64,000 nt of DNA from Bacillus timonensis (GCF_000285535.1 NZ_HE610985.1:472691-536690), one strand, 5' to 3'; counted from the first letter of the stretch, positions 45,815 through 55,638 are shown. The notes: generated by a model from the sequence alone, not told the origin. A program made the numbers and translations.

Positions 45815-47101
45815 ATGGGCATTATAAAAGCAGCAGTCAGTGCGGTAAAAGGAAACTTAGCCGATCAATGGCATGAGGTTATCGAACCTCAGGCTATGAG
45901 TGATACGACCGTCATGTCAATGGGTGTAAAAGTACGAGCAAAAGATCGTCGAAATCAAAATTTTAAAGGAACCGATTCAACTATTTCTAATGGTTCAATC
46001 GTTCACGTTTACCCCAATCAATTTATGATTTTAGTAGATAGCGGAAAAATAATTGATTATACAGCTGAAGAAGGCTATTACCAAGTTGTAAATTCTTCAC
46101 AGCCATCCTTATTCAATGGGCAATTTGAAGAAGCTTTGTACGAAACCTTCAATCGGTTTAAATTTGGAGGTGTCCCATCCACATCGCAAAAAGTATATTT
46201 TATCAACCTTCAAGAAATCAAAGGAATTAAATTTGGTACTCGTAACCCTATCAATTACTTCGATAATTTTTATAATGCGGAGTTATTTTTACGTGCTCAC
46301 GGGACTTATTCCATTAAAATCGTTGACCCTATTAAATTTTTTATGGAAGCCATTCCACGAAACAAATCGAATGTTGATATTAATGACATCAATGGACAAT
46401 ATTTATCTGAATATATGAATGCGATGCAAACAGCAATTAATAAAATGTCCGCAGATGGGATTCGGATTTCACACGTCACATCAAAAGGTATGGAACTTGC
46501 AAAATATATGGCTGACGTCCTTGATGAAGATTGGACACGGATGCGCGGAATGCAGATAGAATCCGTCGGAATCAACAGTATTACCTATGATGAGGAATCA
46601 CAAAAACTCATAAACATGAGAAACCAAGGAGCAATGCTTCAGGACCCCTCTGTTCGTGAAGGTTATGTACAAGGTGCCATAGCAAGAGGTTTAGAGGCGG
46701 CTGGATCCAATGAAGCTGGTTCGATGCAAGGGTTTTTAGGCATGGGAATGGGTATGCAAGGCACGAGTGGTTTTATGGGTGCAGCTTCTGAAACAAATCG
46801 TCAGCAAATGCAGCAACAAGCAGGACGACAACAGAACCAACGTGCAGCAAACCCAAATCAGTGGATTTGCGCTTGCGGACATACAAACACAGGTAACTTT
46901 TGTTCAGAATGTGGTTCACCAAAACAGGATGCTAAAAAAGACACATGGCAATGCGAATGTGGCCAAGAAAATCATGGAAAGTTCTGTTCAAACTGTGGTA
47001 GTAAAAAGCCAGAAGAACATACATGTCCAAATTGTGGTTTTAAACCTTCTAATCAAAATGCTAAATTCTGTCCAGAGTGTGGAACACGGTTTGAGCATTA
47101 A
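45815..47101 (+). CDS. ydjI: SPFH-domain protein with zinc ribbons (YdjI-like)
   Basis: The 428-residue protein has an SPFH/prohibitin-like fold (about 30-290; formerly called virion core-like) and a Gln/Gly/Met-rich linker. Three zinc ribbons end it: CACGHTNTGNFCSECG, CECG...CSNCG and CPNCG...CPECG. In B. subtilis YdjI is a soluble SPFH protein recruited to the membrane by YdjG and YdjH and works with PspA in membrane protection. Here the order is I-G-H and no pspA is adjacent. GGAGGGG precedes the ATG. Confidence 0.88.
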   Translation: MGIIKAAVSAVKGNLADQWHEVIEPQAMSDTTVMSMGVKVRAKDRRNQNFKGTDSTISNGSIVHVYPNQFMILVDSGKIIDYTAEEGYYQVVNSSQPSLFNGQFEEALYETFNRFKFGGVPSTSQKVYFINLQEIKGIKFGTRNPINYFDNFYNAELFLRAHGTYSIKIVDPIKFFMEAIPRNKSNVDINDINGQYLSEYMNAMQTAINKMSADGIRISHVTSKGMELAKYMADVLDEDWTRMRGMQIESVGINSITYDEESQKLINMRNQGAMLQDPSVREGYVQGAIARGLEAAGSNEAGSMQGFLGMGMGMQGTSGFMGAASETNRQQMQQQAGRQQNQRAANPNQWICACGHTNTGNFCSECGSPKQDAKKDTWQCECGQENHGKFCSNCGSKKPEEHTCPNCGFKPSNQNAKFCPECGTRFEH

Positions 47102-47136
47102 TCAACCATATACAAAAGAATAAGAGGTGATATGGG

Positions 47137-48216
47137 TTGGGGCTTATAGTCTATAAGTGTATAAACTGTGGGGGACCATTATCATTTAAAGCTGAAACCC
47201 AAAACTGGACCTGTGATTACTGTTTAAGTGAATTCACAGAAACAGATGTAAAAAACTTTGTAGATCATGAGAAAGTAGCTGCCGAAGCAGATGCTAGTGA
47301 AGAGGCACTACACCAAGCAAAGGAACTAGACCGGGAATTTAATGAAAAAGCAACAGGGTATACTTGCAGTAGTTGTGGAGCTGAAATTGTAACCGATGAT
47401 ACCACCGCCGCTACTTTTTGTTATTATTGTCACAACCCAACGATTATCCCTAGACAATTAGAGGGGGAGTACCGCCCAGAAAAGGTTATTCCTTTTAAAA
47501 TCGATCGGAAAAAGGCAGAAGAATTATTTAGGAAATGGTGTAAAGGCAAACCTCTTCTTCCAAAGTTCTTCACTTCGAATTCACAGTTAGAAAAACTTTC
47601 TGGAATTTATGTCCCATTTTGGTTGTTTGATAGTAAAACAGCCGGAAAAGTTGAAGGTGAAGCTAGAAGAGTTAGAACGTATACAAGAGGAGATACTAGG
47701 TACACTGAAACCAAATACTATAAAGTGATGCGGGAAGGAAACGCCAAGTTCCGCGATGTACCAGCTGATGGTTCTAAAAAAATGGATGATCAGCTCATGT
47801 CAATTCTTGAGCCGTATGATTATAAGGATTTAACTGATTTTTCAATGTCCTATTTATCTGGTTTTTTTGCCGAAAAGTATGATATGAACCAAAACGACGT
47901 CTACGGTAGAATTTCAAGCTTGCTCCGTGATAATCTAGGAACACTACTTGAAGGGACAATCCACGGATATAACACGGTGTCCATTCAGAATACCAATATA
48001 AGACTTTCAAACGTAAAGGCTAAATACGTTTTATTACCGGTATGGATGTTTACGTATCAATTTAAAGGGAAAACCTATGTTTTTGCAATGAATGGGCAAA
48101 CCGGTAAAATCGCTGGGAACTTGCCAATAAGCATTGGAAGAGCCAGCAAATGGTTTGGAATGATTTCAGCAAGTGTATTTGCAATCTTGTCATTAGGAGG
48201 GTTATTTTTATGGTGA
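47137..48216 (+). CDS. ydjG: Zinc-ribbon membrane protein (YdjG-like)
   Basis: The 359-residue protein opens with a zinc ribbon (CINCGGPLSFKAETQNWTCDYC in pieces: CINCGG, CDYC), has a second one (CSSCGAEI, CYYCHN), a long beta-rich middle, and one or two C-terminal membrane segments (about 335-358). It resembles B. subtilis YdjG, which anchors YdjI. TTG at 47137 is the start, 7 bases after AGAGGTGA; the ATG at 47132 reads into a stop. It overlaps the next gene by 7 bases. Confidence 0.82.
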   Translation: MGLIVYKCINCGGPLSFKAETQNWTCDYCLSEFTETDVKNFVDHEKVAAEADASEEALHQAKELDREFNEKATGYTCSSCGAEIVTDDTTAATFCYYCHNPTIIPRQLEGEYRPEKVIPFKIDRKKAEELFRKWCKGKPLLPKFFTSNSQLEKLSGIYVPFWLFDSKTAGKVEGEARRVRTYTRGDTRYTETKYYKVMREGNAKFRDVPADGSKKMDDQLMSILEPYDYKDLTDFSMSYLSGFFAEKYDMNQNDVYGRISSLLRDNLGTLLEGTIHGYNTVSIQNTNIRLSNVKAKYVLLPVWMFTYQFKGKTYVFAMNGQTGKIAGNLPISIGRASKWFGMISASVFAILSLGGLFLW

Positions 48217-49043
48217 AGAAAAAGCTGATTTTACTACCATTCTTCCTCCTAATATTACTGACTTTTGCGACAGGTGCATTTGCTAATGGTGAGAGTATTT
48301 TTGACCAGGCCAATTTATTTTCGGACACAGAAAAAGTAGAATTACAGGAACAAGCTAGTAGATTAAGTGAACAATTCCAAATGGATATCACAATAGTGAC
48401 TACTAATGACAGTGAAGGTAAGTCAGCAAGGCAATATGCAAGTGATTTTTATGATAGTCATGAATTCGGGTACGGACAGACAGAGGATGGGGTACTATAT
48501 CTAATCGACATGGATAACCGTGAAGTATATATCTTCACAAGGGATCGCATTGTTGATTACTTCCCGGACGTTACCGTGGAAGAAATTCTTGATCATGTGT
48601 ACCCATATCTAACAGAAGAGGCATTTGGTGAAAGTGCAAAAGCTTTTTTGGCGGATTTAGAGATGACGATGGATAAAGGAATTCCAGAAGGTTCATCTTC
48701 TTCTGATGGATATGTACCATCTGAGGGAAATACGTCCTATACCGCTAGCGGCGGCTCAGTAGGGTCGAATGATGAACTAATTAAAGAACTATTACTCTAT
48801 CTTGCGATTGCTGTTGGAATTGGTGTGATTTCGATTGGAATTATGGCAATGTATAACCGTGGGCGGTCCACAACAACAGCCAGCACCTATTTAGAATCTA
48901 ATTCATTCAACGTTACAAACAAAATGGATCGACATTACAACACAAGGGTGACCCAGCAAAAAATTCAACAAAATACAAATAGTGGCGGAGGATCTTCTTT
49001 TTCCGGCGGCAGTAGATCTGGCGGTGGGGGAAGAGGTTTTTAG
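48210..49043 (+). CDS. ydjH: TPM-domain membrane protein (YdjH-like)
   Basis: The 277-residue protein has a signal peptide (residues 1-23, ending FATGAFANG), a TPM domain (FDQANLFSDTEKVELQEQAS to about 150), a transmembrane helix (about 195-217) and a Gly/Ser-rich tail ending RSGGGGRGF. TPM proteins are linked to photosystem repair or envelope maintenance. GGAGGG precedes ATG 48210, overlapping ydjG. It completes the YdjI/G/H trio. Confidence 0.85.
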   Translation: MVKKKLILLPFFLLILLTFATGAFANGESIFDQANLFSDTEKVELQEQASRLSEQFQMDITIVTTNDSEGKSARQYASDFYDSHEFGYGQTEDGVLYLIDMDNREVYIFTRDRIVDYFPDVTVEEILDHVYPYLTEEAFGESAKAFLADLEMTMDKGIPEGSSSSDGYVPSEGNTSYTASGGSVGSNDELIKELLLYLAIAVGIGVISIGIMAMYNRGRSTTTASTYLESNSFNVTNKMDRHYNTRVTQQKIQQNTNSGGGSSFSGGSRSGGGGRGF

Positions 49044-49045
49044 GA

Positions 49046-49076
49046 AAGTATGAGGCTATTGGTCTCATGCTTTTTT
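49046..49076 (+). terminator. Terminator of ydjIGH-like operon
   Basis: AAGTATGAG pairs with CTCATGCTT (one G-T pair) and is followed by TTTTTGTTT. Confidence 0.75.
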
Positions 49077-49239
49077 GTTTATGTTGGTAGTTATTGGCCT
49101 CTTTTCAGACAAAGTAACACGTTTTTGGGATGAGAAAAATATTCTAAAAGTAAACCAATTATTCAATCGTTAAGGGAAAGTACGATGTTGTTTGAAACTA
49201 GCTTTTTTGTAACTATGAAAATTTTGAAGGAGATTATGT

Positions 49240-50127
49240 ATGATGATTGATTCTGCCGATGCATTGATTCATTTTATTAGGACGAAATATCCCCGGTTCT
49301 CTGATGAGCAGATTGTTGAAAATAATCAAGGTTGGTCCAATCGAGTCTTAGTTATTGGCAATAAACTGATATTCCGTTTTCCACGTACAGATGAGGATAA
49401 AACTTCAATGAAAATGGAACAGCGAATCTTACCGGAGTTGAAAAAGGCGTTACCTGTAGATATTCCGGATTTCATTTATTCCTCAAGTGAACCTGATGAA
49501 ATGATGTATGTAGGATATCCCATGATTCCAGGCATCCCACTAAAAAGCATTAAAAATTTATCCGTTACGCAAAGAAGACAGATAGCGGAAGATTTAGGCC
49601 ATTTTCTAACTGCTCTTCATAATTTTCCGGCTGATTCTTATTTTCCACCTGATGAGGTAAAACCAGATTTTAAAAAAGAGTATTGGGGAAACTTCTACGA
49701 AGAAATCCAAGAAAAGGTTTTTCCTTTGATTTCTTCTATTGAAAAAGCAAAGGTAGAGCATTTATTTGAGGGTTTCATTATGAATCCTGACAACTTCCTA
49801 TTTAAAAGCAGTCTTATACACGGTGATTTGAACTCCAAACACATCCTTCACAATCCCGTAAGTATGCGTATTTCAGGAGTCATTGATTTCGGTGCGATGG
49901 AGGTTGGAGATCCTGCATATGACTTTACAGGTATATACAAGACCTATGGAAAGTCCTTTTTCCACGAGGTATTTCAATCTTATGGTGGACCTATAGACAA
50001 AACCTTTTATGACAGAATATGTAATTTTTATGTAAAATCCAGTATGTTCTACTCTTTGCTGTATGCATTAAAGACTAAAAATAACAAATCCCTTTTGGTA
50101 TATCTTGAACGATTACAAGATTTATAA
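49240..50127 (+). CDS. Aminoglycoside phosphotransferase-family kinase
   Basis: The 295-residue protein has an APH/choline-kinase fold: ATP-binding Lys in IFRFPRTDE, catalytic loop LIHGDLNSKHILHN (Asp) and the Mg-binding DFG in GVIDFGAMEVGDPAYD. It is closest in motif style to APH(2'')-like kinases, but such orphans often phosphorylate small metabolites. No resistance claim can be made. GAAGGAG is 7 bases before the ATG. Confidence 0.82.
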   Translation: MMIDSADALIHFIRTKYPRFSDEQIVENNQGWSNRVLVIGNKLIFRFPRTDEDKTSMKMEQRILPELKKALPVDIPDFIYSSSEPDEMMYVGYPMIPGIPLKSIKNLSVTQRRQIAEDLGHFLTALHNFPADSYFPPDEVKPDFKKEYWGNFYEEIQEKVFPLISSIEKAKVEHLFEGFIMNPDNFLFKSSLIHGDLNSKHILHNPVSMRISGVIDFGAMEVGDPAYDFTGIYKTYGKSFFHEVFQSYGGPIDKTFYDRICNFYVKSSMFYSLLYALKTKNNKSLLVYLERLQDL

Positions 50128-50162
50128 TTGCCTATCTTTAACTTTTTAAGGAGATGAATCAA

Positions 50163-51463
50163 ATGAGTAGCGATGGACTAGGCCTTCAACTTGGAACGGC
50201 GAAAATAGACATCACTCCCCTTCATCCCGTACCATTAGCGGGATTCGAATCTCGGAAGGATAATTTCGAAGGAGTGTTACATCCTCTATATGCAAGGATT
50301 TTATTATTCGAACAAGTACTTTCCAACGGAAAAAAAGAGGGCTGATTGTGAGTGCGGATCTGATTTGGTGGGGGAATGAATACATAGAACTCCTCCAAAA
50401 AAAGCTTTATGAAAAATGGAATCTAGCACCAGAATTCGTTGTTTTACATGCTACTCATAATCACTCCGCGCCTCAGACTACCAAACGGTTCACGGAATCC
50501 CTCGGAAGATGTGATAATCAGTATTTACTATTCTTAGAGCAAAGGTTATTTGAAGGAATTGAGTTAGCTTTGAATAATGTAGAACCCGTCACGATCGATA
50601 AAGGAATCGGTGAATGTCATATCGGGATAAACCGCCGGAAAAAAGTTGAAAATCGGGTGAAACTTGCTTCAAATCCCGCGGGTCCAATTGATCCACAACT
50701 TAATTTAATCCGTTTCAGAACGGAAAATGATAAAACAAAGGCCATTTTAACCCATTATACATGTCACCCAGTAACGAGTATGGAAAACTTAGTAACTTCA
50801 GAATTTACCGGAGTGGCCATGCAGCGTATTGAAACTGCTCTTGGGGAAAATGTAGTAGCGGCATACTTACAAGGCTGCTGCGGAGATATCCAGCCATCCC
50901 TAATAAAGGATAATAGATTTTATTTTGACTCAGGAAAAATAGACGAACTGGCAACTCAACTTGCTCATCAGGTGCTTAAAACATTACGTAGTCCAATGAA
51001 ATCATTATCACCCTGTATTCTTTCTGCAAAAATGGTAGAACTGAACCTTCCCCTACAATCCATACCCGCTCTAAAATTCTTGGAATCAAAACAAGGACGA
51101 TCAGGTGTCACAGGAGAATGGAGTAAACTGCTCCTTAATAATCCTGAACGTCTCGTAAATTACGTACCTCTCAAAATACAAATATTAACCATTGCTAATG
51201 GGTTAACCCTTTTAACTATGAATGCAGAAGTGGTTGTGGAATATGGCCTCAATATTAAAAAGCAATCTTCAGAAGAAGTGCTGCCAATACCATACAGTAA
51301 TGGAATGATTGGTTATATTCCTACTGCGAGTCAGATAGCAGAAGGTGGATACGAGGCCTACGAATCCTGTTTTTATTTTGGGTTGCCAGCTCCGTTTGCC
51401 CCTGAAATAGAAAATACAATTAACATGAACATCAACTCGTTATTGAATGGAGGTATAAATTAA
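50163..51463 (+). pseudogene. Neutral/alkaline ceramidase-like hydrolase, split by a frameshift
   Basis: The first frame (from ATG 50163, after AAGGAG) gives LQLGTAKIDITPLHPVPLAG, the usual N terminus of this family, and stops at TGA 50343. A second frame from about 50339 continues GLIVSADLIWWG and runs to 51463, with VVLHATHNHSAP (zinc His pair), HYTCHPVTS and YLQGCCGDIQP, all typical of the family. The frame change lies at an A7 run (50330-50336): one more A joins both into about 433 residues. It may be a real mutation or a sequencing error. It begins the glycan cluster, two bases ahead of the CgeB-like gene. Confidence 0.8.
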
Positions 51464-51464
51464 T

Positions 51465-52445
51465 ATGCGGCTTCTTATTGTAATGGGATGGGATGTTTTA
51501 TACGAATCCTTTGGCAAATCCTTTAAAAACCTTGGCCATAAAATTTATCATCTTGATACCGTTAGTGAGGAACGATTAGAAGAGGTTATTGAGAAGTTTA
51601 AGCCAGACATGCTGGTGGATATGGGGTGGGATACAATACATGATGATATGGATTTATTGGGGAAGGTATGCAAACGTCACGGGTTATTTCATCTCTATTT
51701 TGCAGAAGAGGATTGGCTTCATTTTGAAAATTGGTCATTGCCATACGCGATGAGATCTTCTGTTGATTTTGTTCTTACTCGAAGTGAGAGATGTATCCCA
51801 AAATATGCCGAGGTAGGTATAAAATCGGCTAAATTAGATGTTGGTAGCAATCTGCATCTTCATCGCCGCGTTCCTCCTAAATTAGAGTTTATTTGTGACG
51901 TGTCCGTTTTAGTCAACCCACAATTTCAATATGACATTTTTAGGCGTAAAAGCATTGCTGATCTAGTAATTCCATTGTTTGACACACCTTACAATGTGAA
52001 AATTTGGGGGAAGGGGTGGGATAACGTTAAAGACTATTATGAAAAATTGCCAAGGCCTGGAATGCTCCAAGGAATACTTCCTTTTCATCATACTCCGCAA
52101 GTGTACAATTCATCAAAAATAAATATAAGTGTCCAATCTTTAGAAAATCAAGTCAGTAATCGAACATACGATATCTTGACCTCTGGTGGTTTTTTACTCA
52201 CATCAGATACACCTGCTATCCGAGAAATTTTACGTCCAGGTCTTCATTGCGAGGTATCAAAGTCCCCTGAAGAAACATTGGAGAAAATATCCTTTTATTT
52301 AAAGAATGAAGGGATTCGAAAACGAATTGCCAGAAATGGGTATAAGTTTGCAAGAAAACAATTTGGATATCAATCTACAATACCCCGCGTATGGCCAGAA
52401 GTCGAAAATGCTTGGAGAGAACACCAACAAAATAAAAGCCAATAA
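51465..52445 (+). CDS. CgeB-like glycosyltransferase
   Basis: The 326-residue protein has an N-terminal DUF3880-type domain (MRLLIVMGWDVLYESFGKS start) and a C-terminal GT4-like domain with NISVQSLENQVSNRTYDIL, SGGFLLTSDTPAIREI, and the donor-site Glu region. It resembles CgeB, the B. subtilis spore-crust maturation glycosyltransferase. GGAGGT precedes the ATG. Located at the head of sugar-modifying genes, it may transfer the sugar they make. Confidence 0.85.
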   Translation: MRLLIVMGWDVLYESFGKSFKNLGHKIYHLDTVSEERLEEVIEKFKPDMLVDMGWDTIHDDMDLLGKVCKRHGLFHLYFAEEDWLHFENWSLPYAMRSSVDFVLTRSERCIPKYAEVGIKSAKLDVGSNLHLHRRVPPKLEFICDVSVLVNPQFQYDIFRRKSIADLVIPLFDTPYNVKIWGKGWDNVKDYYEKLPRPGMLQGILPFHHTPQVYNSSKINISVQSLENQVSNRTYDILTSGGFLLTSDTPAIREILRPGLHCEVSKSPEETLEKISFYLKNEGIRKRIARNGYKFARKQFGYQSTIPRVWPEVENAWREHQQNKSQ

Positions 52446-52461
52446 AAAGGGGGCATAAAAC

Positions 52462-53184
52462 GTGTCTATTCCAGAAAACACAAATATCGGAAACTTTGTT
52501 GTGATAGAAGAAGGGGTAAAAATCGGGGATAATGTTACGATTGGCCATCATACGGTCATTTTAAAAGATACAGAAATTGGTGATAACGTAACCATTGGCT
52601 GTAATTGTGTACTCGGAATACGGAAAAGTCAAAACAAAAACATGCGAAAATCTGATTCTACTGCACAACATTTAGTTATTCAAGCCAATAGTAGAATTGG
52701 AAATCTTGTGTCGATATATAGTGGGACAACAATTGCTCAAGATACATTTATTGCTGATCATGCAAGCATCCGAGAAAATGTTCAGATTGGGAATGGAACA
52801 GTAATAGGACGTGGGGCCATTATCGAATTAAATACCCAAATTGGAGCAAATTGTACAATCCAGACAATGGCCTACGTTACAGGTGATACAACAATTGAAG
52901 ATCATGTTTTCATCGGTCCTTGTGTATCCATGTCCAATGATAAATATATGGGGGCAAAAGAATATATCCTTAAAGGGCCTTACATTCAAGAAGACGCCAA
53001 GATAGGGAATAATGCAACCTTATTGCCAGCAATTACGATAGGTAAGTCAGCTATTGTCGGTGCTGGTTCAGTTGTGACGAAAAATGTAGATGATTACCAA
53101 ACAGTAATCGGATCCCCCGCAAATGTAATAAGCTATGAAAATTCTGTTTCAAAAGGGATGATTGAACGTGATACCACTACTTGA
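52462..53184 (+). CDS. Left-handed beta-helix sugar N-acetyltransferase (WbpD-like)
   Basis: The 240-residue protein is built of hexapeptide repeats ([LIV]-G-x4, for example IGDNVTIGHHTV, IGNNATLLPAITIGKSAIVG) and ends VVTKNVDDYQTVIGSPAN, the common end of sugar O/N-acetyltransferases. It resembles WbpD, which acetylates the 3-amino group of a UDP-amino sugar. Start is GTG 52462 after AAAGGGGGC. The end overlaps the aminotransferase start, which fits a shared pathway. Confidence 0.85.
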   Translation: MSIPENTNIGNFVVIEEGVKIGDNVTIGHHTVILKDTEIGDNVTIGCNCVLGIRKSQNKNMRKSDSTAQHLVIQANSRIGNLVSIYSGTTIAQDTFIADHASIRENVQIGNGTVIGRGAIIELNTQIGANCTIQTMAYVTGDTTIEDHVFIGPCVSMSNDKYMGAKEYILKGPYIQEDAKIGNNATLLPAITIGKSAIVGAGSVVTKNVDDYQTVIGSPANVISYENSVSKGMIERDTTT

Positions 53185-54280
53185 CTTAAAAGCGGAGTAC
53201 CAAGTACTAAAAAATGATATTCTAGCCGAAGTTGAAGAGGTTCTGCAAAGTGGTTCTTATATATTAGGAGAAAAAGGGGCGTTGCTTGAATCAACCATTT
53301 CTAGATATATCGGGAGTTCTTTTGCTATAGGAGTCGCTAACGGTACTGATGCATTGTTACTCGCTTTGGAAGCATTGGGAATAACAAAAGGGGATGAGGT
53401 CATCACCACCCCATTCACTTTTTTTGCTACGGCCGAGGTAATAGCACGAATCGGAGCAGTTCCTATTTTTGTCGATATTGATCCCGTAACCTATAATATG
53501 AATCCAGATTTAATAGAGCGTGCTATTACTCAAAAAACGAAAGCCATTATGGTTGTGCATTTATTCGGACAGGTTGCGGAAATGGATCGCATTATGGACA
53601 TAGGAAAACGCCATAATCTTTATGTAATTGAAGATGCATGCCAAGCAATGGGTGCCACTTATAAAGGCAAAATGGCAGGTTCATTAGGTGATGTAGGATG
53701 CTTTTCTTTTTATCCAACCAAAAATCTAGGAGCATTTGGAGATGGGGGTATGATTGTCACTAATGACCCTATACTCAATGAAACAATTAATTGTTTGCGA
53801 AATCACGGTAGCGTTGCAACCTATGTCCATCAAAAAATTGGGATGAACAGCCGACTGGATGAATTACAGGCTGCTATCCTTTTAGTGAAGTTTAAGAGAT
53901 TATCGGAATGGAATCAAATCCGAAGAAAACTTGCTACAAGATACAACGAGCAATTATCTAACTTCGTTCATTTACCAGTAATACCTAAAGATAGAGAACA
54001 TATCTTCCACCAATATTGTATTGAGACCGAACAGCGCAACGAACTTGCCTCATATCTCCTCAAAAGACAGATAGTAACGGGAATATACTATCCAGTTCCA
54101 CTTCATCTTCAGGAAGTTTTTCTTTATCTTCAACATAAAAAAGGGGATTTCCCTGTTTCTGAAAAAGTTTCAACTAATATTTTAGCACTACCGATTCACC
54201 CCATGCTAACCGAATTACAGCAGCAAAAGGTTATTAATAGTATTCAGGAATTTTTTGATATGAGTGTTACCAATGGATAA
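53168..54280 (+). CDS. DegT/DnrJ/EryC1 sugar aminotransferase (WbpE-like)
   Basis: The 370-residue PLP enzyme transaminates a keto sugar nucleotide. NGTDALLLALEALGI, TPFTFFATAE, EDACQAMGATYKG and FSFYPTKNLGAFGDGG carry the cofactor Lys (in TKN). GTG at 53168 gives the usual MIPLLDLKAEY start, 9 bases after GGGA; TTG two codons before is closer and less likely. It overlaps the preceding and following genes, so the three are coupled. Confidence 0.88.
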   Translation: MIPLLDLKAEYQVLKNDILAEVEEVLQSGSYILGEKGALLESTISRYIGSSFAIGVANGTDALLLALEALGITKGDEVITTPFTFFATAEVIARIGAVPIFVDIDPVTYNMNPDLIERAITQKTKAIMVVHLFGQVAEMDRIMDIGKRHNLYVIEDACQAMGATYKGKMAGSLGDVGCFSFYPTKNLGAFGDGGMIVTNDPILNETINCLRNHGSVATYVHQKIGMNSRLDELQAAILLVKFKRLSEWNQIRRKLATRYNEQLSNFVHLPVIPKDREHIFHQYCIETEQRNELASYLLKRQIVTGIYYPVPLHLQEVFLYLQHKKGDFPVSEKVSTNILALPIHPMLTELQQQKVINSIQEFFDMSVTNG

Positions 54281-55229
54281 ACTCAAGCTAGGAATCGCCG
54301 GTGTTGGAAGCATGGGTCTTAATCACTGTCGAATATTACAGATGCTGAAAGAAGTAGAATTTGTCGGTGTGTTCGACATAGATAATGAAAAATGTAGGCA
54401 AGTAGCAACAAAATTTCAAGTGAAAGCCTATTTATCGTATCAAGAATTGTTAAGAGACATAGATGCAATTATTATTGCAGTTCCAGCCACCTTTCATTTC
54501 CCTCTAATCGTGCAAGCTATTAAGGATAATAAACACATCTTTGTTGAGAAACCTTTTGTGACTGCAATGAGCGAAGCTGCTTACATCGAGGAAAAGCTCA
54601 CAAACAAAGAACTCATTATACAAGTTGGTCATATTGAAAGATTTAATCAGTCGTTTATACAATTATCTGAAGCTATCGAGCGAAAAAACATCATTTCGAT
54701 TGAAACAAGGCGTTCTGGTACACCCAGTCGAAAGATTGATGTTGATGTCATTTTGGATATGATGATCCATGATATTGACATTGTTCTGCATCTAATCAAT
54801 AGTCCAATAACGAAAGTATCGGCTAACGGCATTTCGTTAAATAAGGAGGGGCATTTGGACGCTGTCTACGCTTTGCTTACTTTTGAAAACGGCATGATTG
54901 CAAACTTAGCTGCAAATCGAAAGTCTCAAGAAAAAATGCGTGATATCTATATTACAGAAAAGAACAGATTTATAAAAGCGAACCTGTTAACAAAAGATGT
55001 ATCCATTCATCGTAATATTACCCAAAACACTAAGGGAATAAAGTCCTATGTACCGGAGACTTTTATTGAGAAAATTGCCGTACCATACAGTGATCCGCTC
55101 TTTGACGAAATCAACCATTTCGTTTTATGTATTCAATCAGGAAGTAAACCAATCATTAATGTTTCAGAAGCCACAAAAGCGTTGGAGGTGGCTTATAAAA
55201 TCATCCATCAATGCACCCCACCGCAATAG
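54273..55229 (+). CDS. Gfo/Idh/MocA oxidoreductase (WbpB-like)
   Basis: The 318-residue protein has the NAD-binding start LKLGIAGVGSMGLNH, the catalytic EKP in IFVEKPFVTA and a DMMIHDIDIVLHL segment with the active-site His. In WbpB this family oxidises the C3 of a UDP-sugar acid before WbpE aminates it. It overlaps the aminotransferase by 8 bases. Together the three support a 3-acetamido sugar route. ATG 54273 fits best; GTG three codons upstream is possible. Confidence 0.88.
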   Translation: MDKLKLGIAGVGSMGLNHCRILQMLKEVEFVGVFDIDNEKCRQVATKFQVKAYLSYQELLRDIDAIIIAVPATFHFPLIVQAIKDNKHIFVEKPFVTAMSEAAYIEEKLTNKELIIQVGHIERFNQSFIQLSEAIERKNIISIETRRSGTPSRKIDVDVILDMMIHDIDIVLHLINSPITKVSANGISLNKEGHLDAVYALLTFENGMIANLAANRKSQEKMRDIYITEKNRFIKANLLTKDVSIHRNITQNTKGIKSYVPETFIEKIAVPYSDPLFDEINHFVLCIQSGSKPIINVSEATKALEVAYKIIHQCTPPQ

Positions 55230-55265
55230 GTGTTGACTTGACGAAGGAGGGGAGAGGGTTATTGG

Positions 55266-55300
55266 AAAGCATGAGGATACTATGTCCTCATGCTTTTTTT
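55266..55300 (+). terminator. Terminator of glycan cluster
   Basis: AAAGCATGAGGA pairs with TCCTCATGCTTT followed by TTTT. Confidence 0.85.
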
Positions 55301-55525
55301 ATGAAAACACATGACTAAATTACTAGAAAAAGGAGAAGGAGCTAAGATATTATCTCGCTATAATACATATTCTAGAGGTGAATAATTTATTTCCCAATAG
55401 TTAGTTTGACTTGTAAACTATCTTTCGTTTTTTCAAAAATTGGAGTTTCCAGGTGATAACATATCAAACAATCTAACAACTGATACGAAAAACTCAATTA
55501 GACTCGAAAATAACCTGAAAAAATA

Positions 55526-55555
55526 TAGACAGAAATGACGAATTTTGTATATAAT
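55526..55555 (+). promoter_or_regulatory. Sigma-A-like promoter of the chemoreceptor gene
   Basis: TAGACA (55526-55531), an 18-bp spacer and TATAAT (55550-55555). It lies 84 bp before the ATG. Confidence 0.6.
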
Positions 55556-55638
55556 TCTGGATATGGTAAAAAAATGAAATAGTTTAGGCACAAAGAATTA
55601 TGCGGTTGTAATATGAATTGACTAGGGAGAACACTTCT

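Larger units (their letters stand above)
55230..55638 (+). other. Intergenic region between glycan cluster and chemoreceptor
   Basis: The first part holds the terminator at 55266-55300. A sigma-A-like promoter lies at 55526-55555. The middle is AT-rich; I see no gene or sigma-D box there. Confidence 0.5.

Noticed and set aside
50343-50345. TGA at the end of the first ceramidase-like frame as a second selenocysteine codon
   Set aside because: The next codons include another TGA (TTG TGA), no SECIS-like hairpin follows, and a one-base shift gives the homologous continuation.
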